Notes: a model not told the origin generated them from the sequence alone. Shown: positions 27,285 to 39,073, numbered from the stretch's first letter. The stretch: DNA of 64,000 bases from Listeria monocytogenes (GCF_013282665.1 NZ_CP054041.1:2152001-2216000), one strand, 5' to 3'. Numbers and translations are program-made.

Positions 27285-28283
27285 TTAGTTAAAAAATAAA
27301 TGATATGTTTTTTTTGCTTCTGTTATATTTTCTGTCCCATGAAGTAATACGCGCCCATTTTTAAAAATAACAAACTGGAACTTTTCATACTGGAAACTGA
27401 GCAAAGCGGGATTTTCGGTGTAAGTAATTTTCTGTTCTACCAGTAGTTGTTTAATTTCTCGGTAATTGCTTTTATTAGGTAAGCGAAATTGCACAGTATC
27501 TCTTCCGCAAAGAGCAACTGCTTGCTCGGAAAAAGGAACTTCTGAAAGTGTTTTTCCAGTTGCGCATCTAAGGCAATCGCGTTGTTTTTTGACTTCGATT
27601 GTCTGGAAAGAAAATTGCCAATTATCTAGTTGGTAGTAGATATTTGCTTTGAAATCAGGGTTGATAATCATTTGCGTAAGTAAGGAAACCTGCATGCCGG
27701 CGACGATTGGAATCAGGGCACCGTCAACGCCGATAATATCACAACTTGCTGCGTTGGTTTGCGGAATATCGCCGAGTAAACAGTGCAAACAAGCAGAGTC
27801 AGGCGGAATAATTGGCATGAGATTCGCATAATTTCCAGCACATGAGGTGAAAATCCACGGAATTTGATGGGTGAAACAAAACTGATTTAAAAAGGCTCGC
27901 GTCATAAAATTATCTGTGCAATCAAGTATGTAATCAATTGTTCCGGCATAAGGCGTTAAACTCGTTACATTCGCATCATCTACAATATATTCGATTGTAA
28001 TATCGCTATTAATGAGTTGTAAAGCTTTAGATGCTGCATATGCTTTTGCTTGTTTGTCTAATGCATCTTGTTCCGTGAAAAGCGATTGGCGCTGCAGGTT
28101 ACTTAGCTCCACATAATCGCGATCAATTAAAATTAACTTTCCAAAACCCATTCGTGCACAAATTTCTGCGGCATATGAACCAATCGCGCCAACACCAACA
28201 ATTAAAATCGTTTTCGTGAGTAATTTTTCTTGACCAGCTTTTCCGATGTTCTTAACGCGCATCTGTCTATCATAACGTTCCAA
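27285..28283 (-). CDS. moeB: MoeB/ThiF-family adenylyltransferase
   Basis: 332 residues. The E1-like fold starts RYDRQMRVKNIGKAGQEKL, then VGVGAIGSYAAEICARMG (nucleotide loop), LIDRDYVELSNLQRQ, and DCTDNFMTRAF. The zinc cysteines come as CLHCL and CLRC pairs. The C-terminal tail of about 80 residues is a MoeB/ThiF-type small domain rather than a complete rhodanese. In this context it adenylates the MoaD C-terminus; it may also serve ThiS. First gene of a minus-strand moeB-moaB pair. Confidence 0.9.
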   Translation of the reverse strand: MERYDRQMRVKNIGKAGQEKLLTKTILIVGVGAIGSYAAEICARMGFGKLILIDRDYVELSNLQRQSLFTEQDALDKQAKAYAASKALQLINSDITIEYIVDDANVTSLTPYAGTIDYILDCTDNFMTRAFLNQFCFTHQIPWIFTSCAGNYANLMPIIPPDSACLHCLLGDIPQTNAASCDIIGVDGALIPIVAGMQVSLLTQMIINPDFKANIYYQLDNWQFSFQTIEVKKQRDCLRCATGKTLSEVPFSEQAVALCGRDTVQFRLPNKSNYREIKQLLVEQKITYTENPALLSFQYEKFQFVIFKNGRVLLHGTENITEAKKTYHLFFN

Positions 28284-28358
28284 ATTTCCACCTTCTTTCC
28301 AATTTTATTTTACCAGATAAATACATAAAGGGCTTACTTGTAAGGTTTAAGTTTATGG

Positions 28359-28387
28359 TTGAATTCCCATTACATCATATTTATAAT
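28359..28387 (+). promoter_or_regulatory. Sigma-A promoter of the flavin reductase-like gene
   Basis: TTGAAT (28359-28364), a 17-base spacer and TATAAT (28382-28387). The start point near 28394 leaves a 20-base leader and excludes an ATG start at 28355. Confidence 0.75.
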
Positions 28388-28414
28388 GAAAGAAAAAAAC
28401 TAGAGGTGCTAACT

Positions 28415-28969
28415 ATGAAACAGCGCGTAGAAACAGAAAAATTTTATCCAGCTTATCCAGTCTTTGTATTAACGTATTTGAATGAAATTAGAGAACCGCA
28501 AATGTCAACGGGGTCATCATCGTATACATTAGGAGATAGTATCGTAATCGGCGTGTCAGCAGAAAGTAATGCGAGTAAACATTTATATGCTGGTCAAAAA
28601 TTTGCTGTAAATTTTCCAAACACAGAGCAGTTAGGGTTAATTGAACAAGGGGGATTCTCATCGGGCAAGCGCAACGATAAAGTAAAAGTTCATCAAATCG
28701 AATTAACCAAAAGTGATAACGGAGGAGTAGCTTACATTGATACCTGTCCGATTGTATTCGAGTGCACCGTAACTCGGACTGTATCAGACGAAGACTATCA
28801 TACAATCTTTGCTAAAATTGACTCGCGATTATTTGAAAAAAATTTAGTGGATTCAGATGGTCATATTATTCATGAAGAGCTTGATTTAGTTTTATTCTCA
28901 GGCGATGCAAATGAACGTAAATTTAGAAAGCTCGATACAAAAATAGAAACAGTTGGTGGCCATTCATAG
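28415..28969 (+). CDS. Flavin reductase-like (FMN-binding split barrel) protein
   Basis: 184 residues from the ATG at 28415, with AGAGGTG eight bases upstream and the promoter at 28359-28387. The N-terminal YPVFVLTYLNE and the STGSSSYTLGDSIVIGVS, KHLYAGQKFAVNFPN and VFECTVTR segments fit the flavin-reductase split-barrel fold. It probably binds FMN and reduces flavin or another acceptor in the cytosol; the substrate is unknown. It is divergent from moeB and convergent with def. Adjacency to the cofactor genes may be coincidental. Confidence 0.75.
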   Translation: MKQRVETEKFYPAYPVFVLTYLNEIREPQMSTGSSSYTLGDSIVIGVSAESNASKHLYAGQKFAVNFPNTEQLGLIEQGGFSSGKRNDKVKVHQIELTKSDNGGVAYIDTCPIVFECTVTRTVSDEDYHTIFAKIDSRLFEKNLVDSDGHIIHEELDLVLFSGDANERKFRKLDTKIETVGGHS

Positions 28970-28975
28970 AAATAA

Positions 28976-29012
28976 GAATCCCCGCAGGAATTAGTATCCT
29001 GCGGGGATTTAT
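28976..29012. terminator. Hairpin between flavin reductase-like gene and def
   Basis: A perfect 13-base-pair stem AATCCCCGCAGGA (28977-28989) / TCCTGCGGGGATT (28997-29009) with a seven-base loop. The T-runs are modest on both strands, but the position between convergent genes supports terminator function. Confidence 0.85.
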
Positions 29013-29017
29013 TCATT

Positions 29018-29569
29018 TTAACCAAATACGTCCACATCAGGTGGCAAGTAGGAGGGGTTTTCTTTATTAATGTGATCATAAAACATAATTCCATTTAAAT
29101 GATCGATTTCGTGTTGAATAACAATGGCTGGATAATCTTTGAAACGCAATTTCAGTGGTGTACCATTTTCGTCAAAAGCATCAATAGTTACACGTTCACT
29201 TCGGACCACATAACCTGGAACTTCCCGATCAACAGAAAGGCAACCTTCACCACCAGAAAGACAAGCTTGCTGCACAGAATGGCTACGAATTTTTGGATTA
29301 TAAAGCACATAACTATAAAGACGATCTTTTTCATCATGTACATGAATAGCAAGAAAACGTTTCGTTACAGCAAGTTGTGGAGCAGCAATTCCTACGCCAC
29401 CACGTAAACCGTATTTTTCCGCCATCTCTTCATCTTGACTATTAATCAGGAATTCAAGCATATCACGTCCTAATTTTTTTTCTTCATCTGAAAGCGGGAA
29501 AGTCACTTCTGTCGCAACTTCTCTAAGCGCTGGATGACCTTCTCGTACAATATCGTCCATTGTAAGCAT
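29018..29569 (-). CDS. def: Peptide deformylase
   Basis: 183 residues, the Gram-positive type 2 length. Motif 1 is GVGIAAPQ (58-65), motif 2 EGCLS with metal ligand Cys110, and motif 3 HEIDHLNG with His153, His157 and catalytic Glu154. It removes the formyl group from new proteins at the ribosome. The ribosome site AGGAGAG lies six bases before the ATG. It is convergent with the flavin reductase-like gene and divergent from the pdh operon. Confidence 0.96.
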   Translation of the reverse strand: MLTMDDIVREGHPALREVATEVTFPLSDEEKKLGRDMLEFLINSQDEEMAEKYGLRGGVGIAAPQLAVTKRFLAIHVHDEKDRLYSYVLYNPKIRSHSVQQACLSGGEGCLSVDREVPGYVVRSERVTIDAFDENGTPLKLRFKDYPAIVIQHEIDHLNGIMFYDHINKENPSYLPPDVDVFG

Positions 29570-31518
<1,949 letters not shown>

Positions 31519-31520
31519 TC

Positions 31521-32498
31521 ATGGCGCAAAAAACAATGATTCAAGCGATTACAGATGCGCTTGCAGTAGAACTTGAAAAAGACGAAAACGTATTAGTTTT
31601 TGGGGAAGACGTTGGTAAAAACGGCGGCGTATTCCGTGCAACAGAAGGATTACAAGAAAAATTTGGCGAAGATCGTGTATTCGATACTCCTCTAGCGGAA
31701 TCTGGTATCGGTGGTCTTGCTATCGGTCTTGCACTTGAAGGTTTCCGTCCAGTTCCAGAAATTCAATTCTTCGGTTTCGTATTTGAAGTAATGGATTCCG
31801 TTGCTGGTCAAATGGCTCGTATGCGTTACCGTACAGGCGGAACTCGTACTGCTCCAATTACCATTCGCGCACCTTTTGGTGGTGGAGTTCATACACCAGA
31901 AATGCACGCGGATAACTTAGAAGGATTAATGGCGCAATCACCTGGTTTAAAAGTGGTAATTCCATCCACTCCATATGATGCAAAAGGTCTTTTAATCTCA
32001 GCTATTCGTGATAACGATCCAGTTATCTTTTTAGAACATATGAAATTATACCGTTCTTTCCGTGAAGAAGTTCCAGAAGGCGAATACACAGTAGAAATTG
32101 GTAAAGCAGCTGTTCGTCGTGAAGGTACAGATGTTTCTATCATCACTTACGGGGCAATGGTACAAGAATCAATGAAAGCAGCAGAAGCTCTTGAAAAAGA
32201 TGGCGTATCTGTAGAAGTTATCGATTTACGTACAATTAGCCCAATTGATGTGGAAACAATCATTGCTTCCGTTAAGAAAACAAACCGTGCTGTAGTAGTT
32301 CAAGAAGCACAAAAACAAGCAGGTATTGCTGCTAATGTCGTTGCAGAAATTAACGATCATGCAATCCTTTCTCTAGAAGCTCCAGTTATGCGAGTTGCTG
32401 CGCCAGATAGCGTATTTCCGTTCTCTCAAGCAGAAACTGTTTGGTTACCAAATCATAACGATATTATCGAACGCGTAAAAGAAGTTATTGCATTTTAA
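31521..32498 (+). CDS. pdhB: Pyruvate dehydrogenase E1 component, beta subunit
   Basis: 325 residues. The E1-beta motifs are visible: [41 protein letters not shown] (the TPP-activating Glu region), [22 protein letters not shown], and [13 protein letters not shown]. It forms the E1 tetramer with PdhA. It starts two bases after the pdhA stop. A 110-base gap with a perfect hairpin separates it from pdhC. Confidence 0.97.
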   Translation: MAQKTMIQAITDALAVELEKDENVLVFGEDVGKNGGVFRATEGLQEKFGEDRVFDTPLAESGIGGLAIGLALEGFRPVPEIQFFGFVFEVMDSVAGQMARMRYRTGGTRTAPITIRAPFGGGVHTPEMHADNLEGLMAQSPGLKVVIPSTPYDAKGLLISAIRDNDPVIFLEHMKLYRSFREEVPEGEYTVEIGKAAVRREGTDVSIITYGAMVQESMKAAEALEKDGVSVEVIDLRTISPIDVETIIASVKKTNRAVVVQEAQKQAGIAANVVAEINDHAILSLEAPVMRVAAPDSVFPFSQAETVWLPNHNDIIERVKEVIAF

Positions 32499-32559
32499 TT
32501 CATAATAACCATTTTAAAACTTATGGGGAGTTTTAGAAGGGGAACGAAATATTTTTATA

Positions 32560-32586
32560 CTAAGGTTCAGTTTATCTGAACCTTAG
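32560..32586 (+). other. Perfect stem-loop between pdhB and pdhC
   Basis: CTAAGGTTCAG (32560-32570) and CTGAACCTTAG (32576-32586) form an 11-base-pair stem with a TTTAT loop, ending 22 bases before the pdhC start. No T-run follows, so it is unlikely to terminate. An RNA-processing or stability element that sets the E2/E3 supply is plausible. Confidence 0.8.
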
Positions 32587-32608
32587 AAATTACAGGAGGC
32601 TTAATAAA

Positions 32609-34243
32609 ATGGCATATTCATTTAAATTACCGGATATCGGTGAAGGTATCCATGAAGGTGAAATCGTTAAATGGTTTGTACAACCAGGCGATAAGATTGA
32701 AGAAGATGAATCCCTATTTGAAGTACAAAACGACAAATCAGTGGAAGAAATCACTTCTCCAGTTTCAGGAACAATTAAAGAAATCAAAGTTGCTGAAGGT
32801 ACAGTTGCTACAGTTGGACAAGTACTAGTAACATTTGATGGCGTAGAAGGTCACGAAGACGACGCCGAAGAAGAAAGCGCAGCACCAAAAGCAGAATCCA
32901 CAGAATCAACTCCAGCACCCGCAAAAGCTAGCGGAAAAGGAATTTTTGAATTCAAATTACCAGATATCGGTGAAGGCATTCATGAAGGTGAAATTGTTAA
33001 ATGGTTTATTCAACCGGGCGATAAAGTAGAAGAAGATCAGTCCATTTTTGAAGTGCAAAACGACAAATCTGTCGAAGAAATTACTTCTCCAGTAGATGGA
33101 ACTGTTAAAGATATTTTAGTTAGCGAAGGCACAGTAGCAACAGTTGGTCAAGTATTAGTAACATTCGAAGGCGATTTTGAAGGAGGAGCTAGTCATGAAT
33201 CTACTCCAGAATCTCCAGCAGAAGAAGCTGAACTTACAAACAACGACGCAACTTCCGCTCCAGCTACAGGTGGAAACGGAACGCCATCATCTAAAAAAGA
33301 TCCTAATGGCCTTGTAATTGCAATGCCTTCTGTACGTAAATATGCGCGTGAAAAAGGCGTTAATATCGCTGAAGTAGCAGGCTCTGGAAAAAATAACCGC
33401 GTAGTTAAAGCGGATATTGATGCTTTCCTAAACGGCGAACAACCAGCTGCAGCAACAACTACTGCTCAAACGGAAGAAAAAGCAGCAGCACCAAAAGCGG
33501 AAAAAGCAGCAGCGAAACAACCAGTTGCAAGCTCCGATGCTTACCCAGAAACACGCGAAAAATTAACACCAACTCGTCGTGCGATTGCAAAAGCAATGGT
33601 AAACTCAAAACATACAGCTCCACACGTTACTTTAATGGACGAAATCGAAGTAACTGCACTTATGGCTCACCGCAAACGTTTCAAAGAAGTGGCTGCCGAA
33701 AAAGGTATCAAACTTACTTTCTTACCTTATATGGTGAAAGCTCTTGTTGCAACGCTTCGTGACTTCCCAGTGCTTAACACAACTTTAGATGATACGACAG
33801 AAGAACTTGTTTACAAACATTACTTCAACGTTGGTATCGCGGCAGATACAGACCACGGTTTATATGTACCAGTAATTAAAAATGCTGATAAAAAATCCGT
33901 ATTCCAAATTTCTGATGAAATCAACGAACTAGCTGGAAAAGCACGTGATGGTAAATTAACTGCTGACGAAATGCGCCACGGTTCCGCAACTATTTCTAAT
34001 ATCGGTTCTGCCGGCGGGCAATGGTTCACTCCAGTAATTAATTACCCAGAAGTTGCTATCCTAGGTGTTGGTCGTATTGCTCAAAAACCTATCGTAAAAG
34101 ATGGCGAAATTGTAGCAGCACCAGTACTAGCTCTTTCCTTGAGCTTTGACCACCGTGTAATTGACGGCGCAACTGCTCAAAAAGCAATGAACAATATTAA
34201 ACGTTTATTAAACGATCCAGAATTATTACTAATGGAGGTGTAA
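32609..34243 (+). CDS. pdhC: Pyruvate dehydrogenase E2, dihydrolipoamide acetyltransferase (two lipoyl domains)
   Basis: 544 residues. Two nearly identical lipoyl domains carry the modified lysines Lys43 and Lys153 (NDKSVEE in each), 110 residues apart. Alanine/proline/glutamate-rich linkers follow. The E1/E3-binding domain (about 237-275, [15 protein letters not shown]) and the catalytic domain (about 310-544) with [12 protein letters not shown] near the end complete it. It carries the swinging lipoyl arms and forms the core of the complex, making acetyl-CoA. AGGAGG precedes the ATG. Confidence 0.97.
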   Translation: MAYSFKLPDIGEGIHEGEIVKWFVQPGDKIEEDESLFEVQNDKSVEEITSPVSGTIKEIKVAEGTVATVGQVLVTFDGVEGHEDDAEEESAAPKAESTESTPAPAKASGKGIFEFKLPDIGEGIHEGEIVKWFIQPGDKVEEDQSIFEVQNDKSVEEITSPVDGTVKDILVSEGTVATVGQVLVTFEGDFEGGASHESTPESPAEEAELTNNDATSAPATGGNGTPSSKKDPNGLVIAMPSVRKYAREKGVNIAEVAGSGKNNRVVKADIDAFLNGEQPAAATTTAQTEEKAAAPKAEKAAAKQPVASSDAYPETREKLTPTRRAIAKAMVNSKHTAPHVTLMDEIEVTALMAHRKRFKEVAAEKGIKLTFLPYMVKALVATLRDFPVLNTTLDDTTEELVYKHYFNVGIAADTDHGLYVPVIKNADKKSVFQISDEINELAGKARDGKLTADEMRHGSATISNIGSAGGQWFTPVINYPEVAILGVGRIAQKPIVKDGEIVAAPVLALSLSFDHRVIDGATAQKAMNNIKRLLNDPELLLMEV

Positions 34244-34247
34244 CAAA

Positions 34248-35651
34248 ATGGTAGTAGGCGATTTTCCAGAAGAAAGAGACACCATAGTCATCGGTGCAGG
34301 CCCAGGTGGGTATGTAGCCGCAATCCGAGCTGCACAACTCGGACAAAAAGTTACCATTATTGAAAAAGAATATTACGGCGGTGTGTGCTTAAACGTGGGA
34401 TGTATTCCTTCCAAAGCACTTATCACAATCGGTCACCGTTTTAAAGAAGCTGGCCACTCTGATAACATGGGTATTACAGCGGACAATGTGAACTTAGATT
34501 TCACAAAAGCACAAGAATGGAAAGGCAGCGTAGTTAACAAGCTTACATCAGGTGTTAAAGGCCTTCTTAAGAAAAATAAAGTAGAAATGTTAGAAGGAGA
34601 AGCGTTCTTCGTGGATGATCATTCCTTGCGTGTGATTCACCCTGACTCCGCTCAAACTTATACATTTAACAACGTAATCATTGCAACAGGATCTCGTCCA
34701 ATCGAAATCCCAGGTTTCAAATATGGTAAACGTGTATTAAGCTCAACTGGTGCACTTGCACTAACAGAAGTTCCGAAAAAATTAGTCGTAATTGGCGGCG
34801 GATATATTGGAACAGAATTAGGTGGAGCATTCGCTAACCTTGGTACAGAACTAACTATCCTTGAGGGTGGTCCAGAAATCTTACCAACATACGAAAAAGA
34901 CATGGTTTCCCTAGTGAAACGTAATCTGAAAAGCAAAAACGTTGAAATGGTTACTAAAGCACTTGCAAAATCTGCTGAAGAAACTGAAAACGGCGTTAAA
35001 GTAACGTATGAAGCTAACGGTGAAACTAAAACTATCGAAGCTGATTATGTTTTAGTAACAGTAGGTCGTCGTCCAAATACAGACGAAATCGGTTTAGAAC
35101 AAGCTGGCGTTAAAGTAACAGAACGCGGTTTAGTAGAAGTTGACAAACAAGGTCGCTCGAACGTTTCTAACATTTTCGCCATTGGTGACATCGTTCCTGG
35201 TGTTCCTCTAGCTCACAAAGCTAGCTATGAAGCAAAAATCGCTGCTGAAGCAATTGCTGGCGAAAAAGCAGAAAACGATTATACAGCACTTCCAGCTGTT
35301 GTTTTCAGTGACCCAGAACTTGCAACAGTTGGCTTAACAGAAAAAGAAGCAAAAGAAAAAGGCTTTGACGTAAAAGCTGCTAAATTCCCATTCGGCGGTA
35401 ACGGTCGTGCGCTTTCTTTAGATGCACCTGAAGGATTTGTTCGTCTAGTTACTCGTAAAGAAGATGGCCTAGTTATCGGTGCACAAGTTGCCGGAATGAA
35501 CGCTTCTGATATTATTTCAGAAATCGGCTTAGCAATCGAATCAGGTATTACAGCTGAAGACATCGCGCTTACTATCCACGCTCATCCATCCCTTGGAGAG
35601 CTTACAATGGAAGCAGCCGAACTAGCTTTAGGTCGCCCAATTCATATGTAA
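34248..35651 (+). CDS. pdhD: Dihydrolipoamide dehydrogenase (E3)
   Basis: 467 residues. FAD motif [19 protein letters not shown], redox-active disulfide Cys47-Cys52 ([13 protein letters not shown]), NAD motif [19 protein letters not shown], second FAD motif [18 protein letters not shown], and the dimer-interface HAHPSLGE with the catalytic His. It reoxidises the lipoyl groups with NAD+. It begins four bases after pdhC, inside the same transcript, and is followed by a terminator. Confidence 0.97.
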   Translation: MVVGDFPEERDTIVIGAGPGGYVAAIRAAQLGQKVTIIEKEYYGGVCLNVGCIPSKALITIGHRFKEAGHSDNMGITADNVNLDFTKAQEWKGSVVNKLTSGVKGLLKKNKVEMLEGEAFFVDDHSLRVIHPDSAQTYTFNNVIIATGSRPIEIPGFKYGKRVLSSTGALALTEVPKKLVVIGGGYIGTELGGAFANLGTELTILEGGPEILPTYEKDMVSLVKRNLKSKNVEMVTKALAKSAEETENGVKVTYEANGETKTIEADYVLVTVGRRPNTDEIGLEQAGVKVTERGLVEVDKQGRSNVSNIFAIGDIVPGVPLAHKASYEAKIAAEAIAGEKAENDYTALPAVVFSDPELATVGLTEKEAKEKGFDVKAAKFPFGGNGRALSLDAPEGFVRLVTRKEDGLVIGAQVAGMNASDIISEIGLAIESGITAEDIALTIHAHPSLGELTMEAAELALGRPIHM

Positions 35652-35658
35652 TTAACTT

Positions 35659-35696
35659 AAAGCGGAGGTATCCTTTATGGGTATTTCCGCTTTTTA
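35659..35696 (+). terminator. Terminator of pdhABCD
   Basis: AAAGCGGAGGTATCC pairs imperfectly with GGTATTTCCGCTTT around a short loop, followed by TTTTT. Confidence 0.85.
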
Positions 35697-35837
35697 TCTA
35701 TATAAATTAGTGCGTGATTTCACAAAAACTCTTTTAGTTCATTTTTTGAAATAGTTAAAGTATCCGTTTTAGAAAAAAAGGAGTATAATGTAACAAGTGA
35801 ACGTAACAAGTCAAATCTAATTGAATCAGGTGAAAAA

Positions 35838-36149
35838 ATGGAGAAACAAACAGCAACATGGAAGAAAGCTCTATTTTGGTTTGCGTATGTAGTAGCAGGA
35901 ATTTGTTTTGTATTGACAATCATAGCCTTTGGAGTAGGTTTCTTTCATCATATGCATGATACAGGTGGATGGCGCTCGGTTATACAAATTCTCGAAACCC
36001 CAATCACTGGCTTTGTCAAAATGACTGGTGGCTATATCGGTAAAGGGATTTTAGAAGTAATTATTCTGATTATCGTTAGTTATGCACTACCAATATTCTT
36101 CTGTTTTGCAACGCATTATTTAAAAGTGAAACGACGTGAAATGACTTAA
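35838..36149 (+). CDS. Small membrane protein of unknown function
   Basis: 103 residues. Two clear membrane helices (about 12-36 and 68-92) are joined by a loop with histidines (FFHHMHDTGGW) and a GFVKMTGGYIGKG stretch; both ends are charged. I do not recognise a family. TATAAT lies at 35784-35789, and an AGGTG ribosome site precedes the ATG. It has its own terminator downstream, so it is a single-gene unit between pdhD and the LDH-like gene. Confidence 0.75.
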   Translation: MEKQTATWKKALFWFAYVVAGICFVLTIIAFGVGFFHHMHDTGGWRSVIQILETPITGFVKMTGGYIGKGILEVIILIIVSYALPIFFCFATHYLKVKRREMT

Positions 36150-36165
36150 AATAAGATTATTTTGT

Positions 36166-36197
36166 AAAAAGCAAAGCGAATGAGCATTGCTTTTTAT
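36166..36197 (+). terminator. Terminator after the small membrane protein gene
   Basis: AAAAAGCAA (36166-36174) pairs with TTGCTTTTT (36187-36195) around a 12-base loop. Confidence 0.8.
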
Positions 36198-36277
36198 TTA
36201 TGTGGTCAAGTTATTTTATTTTTGCCTCGGAAGCATGCTAAAATAACAATAAGAGACTTGATGAGGAGGAGACACAT

Positions 36278-37231
36278 ATGCCGTCTAAGAAGAAAAAAGT
36301 GGTCGTTATCGGCAGAAGCAATCTACAAAATCTCTACATTCATACAGTTCTTTTAAAAAAATTACCAGCCGAGATTTACTTAATAGACGATCAAGCGAAA
36401 ACAAGCGTACAAGATTTTGATTATGCGAGTTATTATCATGCAGATGTGACCATTCACTCAGGAACATTCAATGAGTGTCGCAACGCAGATATAGTCGTCT
36501 TTTTTCAAGAAGAAATGTCCAATCAAATTGTTTCAAAAGAAGACAATCTCGCGCTAATCAAAGAAAAAGTGAAGAAAATGATGGCAACTGGTTTCCGAGG
36601 GATTGTCTTAGTGGCAACAGCTGAGAGTAATGTCGTTGCCGCGTTAATTAAACGTTTCTCCGGTTTATCAGCAAATCAAATTATTACGCTTGGCACTATG
36701 CTTGCGACGTCTTATTTTCAAGTGGAAATTGCTAAATTATTTAAAATCAGCCCTAAAAATGTACACGGATATATTATTGGTGATAATGCAGAAGATGTCA
36801 TTCCTGTATGGAGTAGGGCTTTCCTTGGTGGCAAACCAATTTTAAGTTATTTAGCCGAAGATCAAAAAAGAATCTCAGCGGAGGATTTACAAAATTTAAC
36901 AAAAATGATTACTAAAATTCCGGATTTTCCTTTTGAAAATAAAGATGGTTGTACTTTCCGATTTAGCACTGTGACTGTTCTTGCTGAATTAACCGAAGTC
37001 ATTTTGCGCGACGAAGCAAGAGTTATCACAGTTGGTGTTGAAGTGAAAGAAGCATACGGTTTAGAAAATCCTGTCTTCATTAGTGTCCCAGCTGTCATTG
37101 GCGCAGAAGGAGTCAGAGAACTACTTGAATTAAATCTCTCAGACGATGAACAAAAAGAATTAAAACAAATCGCCACAAAAACCACCGAGAAATTAGAAGA
37201 ATTGCAACTTAACAAAGGAGGAATTAGTTAA
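36278..37231 (+). CDS. Lactate/malate dehydrogenase-family protein, probably catalytically inactive
   Basis: 317 residues, full LDH length. The fold is recognisable (HGYIIGDNAEDVIPVWS resembles the LDH segment GYIIGEHGDTEFPVWS). The essential residues are changed: the catalytic His of GEHGD is Asn170 in GDNAE; the Asp and Arg of the LDxARF helix are replaced in TMLATSYF (141-147); the N-terminal GxGxxG is IGRSNLQN (11-18); and the arginine loop has no KPG.TR. It therefore should not oxidise lactate and may instead bind a nucleotide or act structurally. AGGAGGAG precedes the ATG. It is coupled by a one-base overlap to the UPF0223 gene. Confidence 0.85.
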   Translation: MPSKKKKVVVIGRSNLQNLYIHTVLLKKLPAEIYLIDDQAKTSVQDFDYASYYHADVTIHSGTFNECRNADIVVFFQEEMSNQIVSKEDNLALIKEKVKKMMATGFRGIVLVATAESNVVAALIKRFSGLSANQIITLGTMLATSYFQVEIAKLFKISPKNVHGYIIGDNAEDVIPVWSRAFLGGKPILSYLAEDQKRISAEDLQNLTKMITKIPDFPFENKDGCTFRFSTVTVLAELTEVILRDEARVITVGVEVKEAYGLENPVFISVPAVIGAEGVRELLELNLSDDEQKELKQIATKTTEKLEELQLNKGGIS

Positions 37232-37503
37232 TGGAATACAGCTACCCACTAAATCCAGACTGGACAACCGAAGAAATGACGATTGTTGTACAATTTTTAG
37301 AAGCTATTGAGCGAGCGTATGAAAAGGGCATAGATACGCTTGAGCTCAAAGAAAAATATCGAGCATTCAAGCAAGTAGTCCCTGCCAAAGGAGAAGAAAA
37401 ACGGATTGGCATAGACTTTGAGAAAGCAAGTGGCTATTCGGCCTATAAAGTCATGCAGCTTGTAAAAAACGCAACTACTAGTAAAATAAAAATGCAACCA
37501 TAA
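37231..37503 (+). CDS. UPF0223 family protein (YktA)
   Basis: 90 residues, the usual size. It matches the family by MEYSYPLNPDWTTEEM, FLEAIERAYEKGID and KYRAFKQVVPAKGEEKRI, with a helical C-terminus ending in KIKMQP. No function is known. The ATG overlaps the stop of the LDH-like gene (TAATG), with AAAGGAGG just upstream, so the two are made together. B. subtilis yktA likewise lies close to the pdh/ykt region. Confidence 0.85.
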   Translation: MEYSYPLNPDWTTEEMTIVVQFLEAIERAYEKGIDTLELKEKYRAFKQVVPAKGEEKRIGIDFEKASGYSAYKVMQLVKNATTSKIKMQP

Positions 37504-37524
37504 TTAAGAGGAGGAATTTTTTTC

Positions 37525-38055
37525 ATGGATATTAGTCAAATTAAAGCAGAAGTAGTCACACCAGAAACTGGAATACACGTAGGGGAAAAGGCAGCACCCG
37601 TTAAAGTAATGTCTTTCGTTAACTTACGTTGCCCATTCTGCCGTGAGTGGAATGAAAAATCTAAAGATGTTCTTACGGAATATATTCAAGCAGGAAAAAT
37701 CGAATTAATTATTAAACCATTTGATAAAGAAAAAGAATCTTTACAACGAGGAAATGTGACGCATCGTTATTTAGATTATTCAACACCAGAAAAAACACGT
37801 GAAACAATCAATAAGATTTATAGCAAGCAAGACGAGTGGGGTAGCCTTTCACTTGATGAAGTAGCTGCTTATATGAAATCTGAATTAGGCTTAACAGAGC
37901 AAGACAATAAAGCTGCATCAGAAAAAATTGTCGCAGAAGCAAATGCGGCAAATGTTGTTTTTGTACCGACTGTTATTGTGGGTGAACATATTTTTGATGA
38001 GCATATTAGCCCTGAAGAGTTACGTTCGTTACTAGACGGCGAATTAGCTAAATAA
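37525..38055 (+). CDS. Thioredoxin-fold protein, DsbA-like, cytoplasmic
   Basis: 176 residues. The redox motif CPFC has Cys36 and Cys39 after a typical APVKVMSFVNLR strand. A helical insert lies at about 60-140 and a cis-proline strand at FVPTVIVGEHIF. No signal peptide or membrane anchor is visible, so it acts in the cytosol, unlike extracellular DsbA/BdbD. It probably reduces or isomerises disulfides, or belongs to the 2-hydroxychromene isomerase-like DsbA group; the substrate is unknown. Strong AAGAGGAGG site; likely co-transcribed with the two genes before it. Confidence 0.8.
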   Translation: MDISQIKAEVVTPETGIHVGEKAAPVKVMSFVNLRCPFCREWNEKSKDVLTEYIQAGKIELIIKPFDKEKESLQRGNVTHRYLDYSTPEKTRETINKIYSKQDEWGSLSLDEVAAYMKSELGLTEQDNKAASEKIVAEANAANVVFVPTVIVGEHIFDEHISPEELRSLLDGELAK

Positions 38056-38104
38056 AAAAAGCGAATGTATTACCTAAAATTTTAAGTAATACATTCGCTT
38101 TTTG
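38056..38104. terminator. Bidirectional terminator before corA
   Basis: A perfect 18-base-pair stem AAAAAGCGAATGTATTAC (38056-38073) / GTAATACATTCGCTTTTT (38086-38103) with a 12-base loop. It separates the convergent thioredoxin-fold and corA genes. Confidence 0.95.
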
Positions 38105-38111
38105 TTTATTT

Positions 38112-39056
38112 TTAAAAGAATTTCCTCCGCCAGAATACAATCGCAAGTGCTCCAGCAATCCCGAATGCAAAACCGAGCGTAAGCATCCAAGCCATTGGTG
38201 TATTCATAAACGGTAATTTCACGTTCATTCCGTAAAAGCTAAACACCATTGTTGGAATCGTCAAGATGATGGTAAAAGAAGTAAGGAATTTCATCACGAT
38301 ATTCATATTGTTCGAGATAATGGAAGCATAAGCATCCATCATCCCGCTCAAAATATTCGAGTGAACTTCCGCCATTTCAATACCTTGGCGATTTTCAATA
38401 ATAACATCTTCTAATAAGTCTTGATCTTCTTCGTACATTTTAACAATATTTTGACGCATCATTTTATCTAGTACGACTTTATTCGATTTAAGGGCTGTTA
38501 CAAAGTAAACTAAACTTTTTTCAATCCCCATTAAATCATAAAGTTGTTTATTTTTCATAGATTCATGTAGTTCTTTTTCGATTTCGTCCGTTTGACGGTT
38601 CAAGCGTTTTAAGTGACGCAAGAAAGTAGTGGAAATCATGTATAAGATTTGCAATGCGAATCGCGTTTTCATATGTGTATAAAAGCCTTTAATACGGTTT
38701 CTAATAAAGGATTGCACGATAGAAGAATCGATTGTACAAATCGTAATAAAATAGTCTTTTGTGATAATTATCCCCATTGGAATGGTTTCGAATGAAGCGT
38801 AATGAATATCATCTTCATCGACTACCGGAAAGTCACAAACGATTAAAACAGAATCCGAGTCATCATCGCGTTCAATCCGGGCACTTTCATCTTTATCTAG
38901 TGGATCTTCTAAGAACTCAAGTGGAATTTCGTAGTTATCGGCAATTTTATTAATTTCTTCTGAAGTAGGGGCAACGATATTAATCCAACAATTGCGTGTT
39001 ACTTCTTCTAACTCAATTAATTTGCCGTTTTCATCTGATTTGAAAATTTGATGCAT
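38112..39056 (-). CDS. corA: CorA-family magnesium transporter
   Basis: 314 residues. A large acidic N-terminal cytoplasmic domain (about 1-245) is followed by two C-terminal membrane helices. The first ends in the signature YGMN (FSFYGMNVKLPF), which forms the ion filter. The protein ends with a basic tail (FWRRKFF). It makes a pentameric Mg2+ (or Co2+) channel. AAGGAGG precedes the ATG by nine bases. The 200 bases before it carry a leader ORF and a nested hairpin, so regulated expression is likely. Confidence 0.93.
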   Translation of the reverse strand: MHQIFKSDENGKLIELEEVTRNCWINIVAPTSEEINKIADNYEIPLEFLEDPLDKDESARIERDDDSDSVLIVCDFPVVDEDDIHYASFETIPMGIIITKDYFITICTIDSSIVQSFIRNRIKGFYTHMKTRFALQILYMISTTFLRHLKRLNRQTDEIEKELHESMKNKQLYDLMGIEKSLVYFVTALKSNKVVLDKMMRQNIVKMYEEDQDLLEDVIIENRQGIEMAEVHSNILSGMMDAYASIISNNMNIVMKFLTSFTIILTIPTMVFSFYGMNVKLPFMNTPMAWMLTLGFAFGIAGALAIVFWRRKFF

Positions 39057-39073
39057 GCTTTTTACCTCCTTTT

